A stretch of 60,000 bases of DNA, taken from NCBI RefSeq assembly GCF_029227915.1, contig NC_079877.1, forward strand, positions 9,054,001 through 9,114,000, in the 5' to 3' direction. Below are positions 58,010 to 60,000 of this stretch, piece by piece. The translations under genes were made by a program, and so were the position numbers. The number at the start of each line of letters is the position of its first letter. Position 1 is the stretch's first letter. The DNA comes from Hydractinia symbiolongicarpus. Lineage: Eukaryota > Cnidaria > Hydrozoa > Anthoathecata > Hydractiniidae. The notes beneath the pieces are model-generated. The model made no database searches. It worked only from the letters and a program-made list of their open reading frames with translations, and had not been told where the DNA came from.

Positions 58010-58170
58010 ACGATGCGGGTTATACAAAGGTGCGGGTAAGTAAAACACATTGATTGGAATTTTATTCGGGTTATACGAAGGTGCAGGCTATCTGATAGCA
58101 TCTAGTTTATAACTCCCTAAAAAAGCTGAACTGCGGGTTATACGATGTGCGGGTTATATATCGGAAAATA
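58010..58170. repeat. Repeat with GCGGGTTATAC units
   Basis: Variants of TGCGGGTTATACAAAGGTGC occur near 58015, 58067 and 58130, the last followed by GTGCGGGTTATATATCGG and AAAATACAGTACT. The unit resembles ends of pogo/Tigger-type DNA elements seen in many animals, but I found no matching opposite end, so it may be one end of a non-autonomous element. Confidence 0.4.
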
Positions 58171-60000
58171 CAGTACTATTAATTATTAAAAAATACATTG
58201 CTTTTTATTCCCTGAAAAGAATCTGAAAAGTGAATTCTTTAACATCTTGATTATATAATTGATTTCATTTATTTTTTGTGGTTGATAAATATATTGCTCA
58301 GCCTTATGAATATGAAAAGATAGTTAAAAATAATATGCCTGAAGTAAATCAAAATTGAAAAAGAGTATTTTTTAAACTGAATTGTTTATTTTTTTCTTTA
58401 ATTTGCAAAAAAGTGATTTTGGTATTATTTTTAATAACTGCATTTCCATAATGAGTGCTCTTTCTTAAAGTTCTAAAATTAAATGAGCATTTATGAGCAT
58501 CTTTATATAAATATGATATCTAGATAAATTCCACAAATACTTTGCTGGGATCCCAATTTAAAATAATAAATTCAGTAAAAAATTATATGGCATTAATTAA
58601 ATCATTAATTTATGTAGTCGAAAATTAATTTAGAACTAAAAATTAGTTTAGAACATTAAATTAGAATTAATTTAATGAAGAACAATAAAAAAGCTCCGTC
58701 AGTTGTGTTAATACAAAAAACATTCCTCTTTTGTGTATTTACTACTAATCCACACAGCAAAAATAACTGACATCAACAACTCTTTTCTGACATATTGGGC
58801 CTCTTAGTTTACAATGCAATCTAGTACATCAAAAAAGTGACAAATATGACATAATATTTCAAAAACCAGTCAACTTTGTGATCATTTTGAAATACCACAG
58901 ACATACATTAAGTCATCCATATTAGCAATATTTGGAGAATGTTAGATCTGCATTTTTTCCTCAAATAATTATTTTCCCAAAGATTGTCTTGTTTTTATTA
59001 TAAATAATTCTTATTGTTCTCCTGGCTTTATTACCTATGATGCGCTAAAAAGTCATACTAATCAACAGTATTGAGAGGCAAAATATGTGCTTTAATTATT
59101 GTTTTTATTTTTGTGCTTTGATCATCATGGTTTGTAACCTTTGCCAAAGTGATATGTTCCTGGTTTAGGCAAAAATCAGTGAAAAGAGTTGATTATATAT
59201 ACCTTTCTTTCCTAAGCAAGATAGGGTATGGCACAATAATTATCAGTTTTTCAAAACTGCTATTTTGTTCCTTTTTTCATTTGATTTTTATTATTAAACA
59301 CAAACATAATAAATATCAAAAAGGCCTCCTGTACAGACATGTTTTAAAAAATTTTTCTGAGTATTCACTTTTCAATTAAGATACATCTTCTTACATAAAG
59401 ATGTTTTTCGATTTAAAAAGAATATTCCATATAGAAGTAGAATGTGTTGTAATAATTTTAGAAATCGTGCCAATACAACTCAACATGATTTTCAAACGGC
59501 TTCTTATATTGGTGCTGATTTATGGGATGCCTCTCCTATTTCATTGCCAGAGAGTGGGGGTTAACTTCTTTCTCAACAAAATTGAGAGCCATTCCAAATC
59601 TTCTCTGCAAATGTTGCTTTTGTGCATATGATATAATTTTTTTTTTAAGTTAAGAATTTTTTACTTATTTTTTATTAATCGTCAATTTTATTAGCCACAA
59701 ATAAAGGCTAAACAACTTCTCTTTCGAAATCCGTATTAACCTCTTATTTTATTTCTGCCACATGTATAGAACTTGACTTTATATAAATAAATATATCTTA
59801 TCTTAAAAAAGTAACAAATACTATAAGATTTCAGTTACTAGAAAAATGAATAATTATTTTTTCCACAAAGTTCTTTCGAGCTGTTGTATTTCACTCTGTC
59901 TGGTAAAATGAAGCATCATGTTTTTGTGTAAATTTTTTGGTTTTAAAAATGAGACGAAAATCATTGTGGTGATTTTGTTGCACATGCTATTCTAGATGTC
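58171..60000. other. AT-rich non-coding stretch to the window end
   Basis: No gene is recognised. A weak trace of a LINE C-terminal tail may lie at about 59430-59560 (see findings). The remaining open frames look random for this composition. Confidence 0.4.

Overview
The window is nuclear DNA of an AT-rich animal, most likely a cnidarian. Genes are split by GT-AG introns. They encode metazoan proteins: a perlecan-like matrix protein, a TRAF adaptor, BAG1, protein phosphatase inhibitor 2 and a CARD protein. Introns and spacers hold many DNA transposons, MITEs, a tRNA-derived SINE and non-LTR retrotransposons of types I associate with cnidarian genomes. The species was not identified. There are no bacterial features (operons, ribosome binding sites, CRISPR).

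Layout. 1-2207: a GC-rich inverted-repeat element (382-846), then the 5' flank or intron of a phosphatase-inhibitor-2 gene, whose last exon is 2208-2473 (+). 3795-4268 (+): an intronless CARD protein ending in a PPxY motif. 5680-22440 (-): a large extracellular-matrix gene. I traced 33 coding exons with unbroken reading phase, at least 1,562 residues: signal peptide, SEA-like region, LamG-like domain, two laminin-EGF/laminin-IV modules and four Ig domains. Its 3' end was not found. 24504-33554 (-): a six-exon TRAF gene (RING, TRAF zinc fingers, short coiled coil, MATH). Its second intron holds a separate intronless gene of 819 codons (27112-29571, -) with its own TATA box and AATAAA. 33.6-39.0 kb: gene-poor and rich in short inverted-repeat elements, with one orphan exon candidate. 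39048-55528 (-): BAG1, seven small exons (199 residues) spread over 16.5 kb because its introns hold a deleted hAT-like transposon, two tandem arrays, fragments of one retrotransposon family and a nearly complete RT-bearing element of another. 55529-60000: BAG1 upstream region with two adjacent perfect palindromes, a decayed RT copy and further repeats.

How the genes relate. They are not an operon or a shared pathway. TRAF and CARD proteins are both signalling-adaptor families, but nothing here shows that they work together. The best-supported points of interest are: the exon-by-exon duplication in the perlecan-like gene and its N-terminal LamG domain; the nested gene with a hydrophobic C-terminal tail; a short inverted-repeat element with a perfect 10-bp target duplication; the deletion-derivative transposon inside BAG1; and the twin palindromes upstream of BAG1. 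All exon boundaries were worked out by eye from splice signals and phase; none has transcript support.
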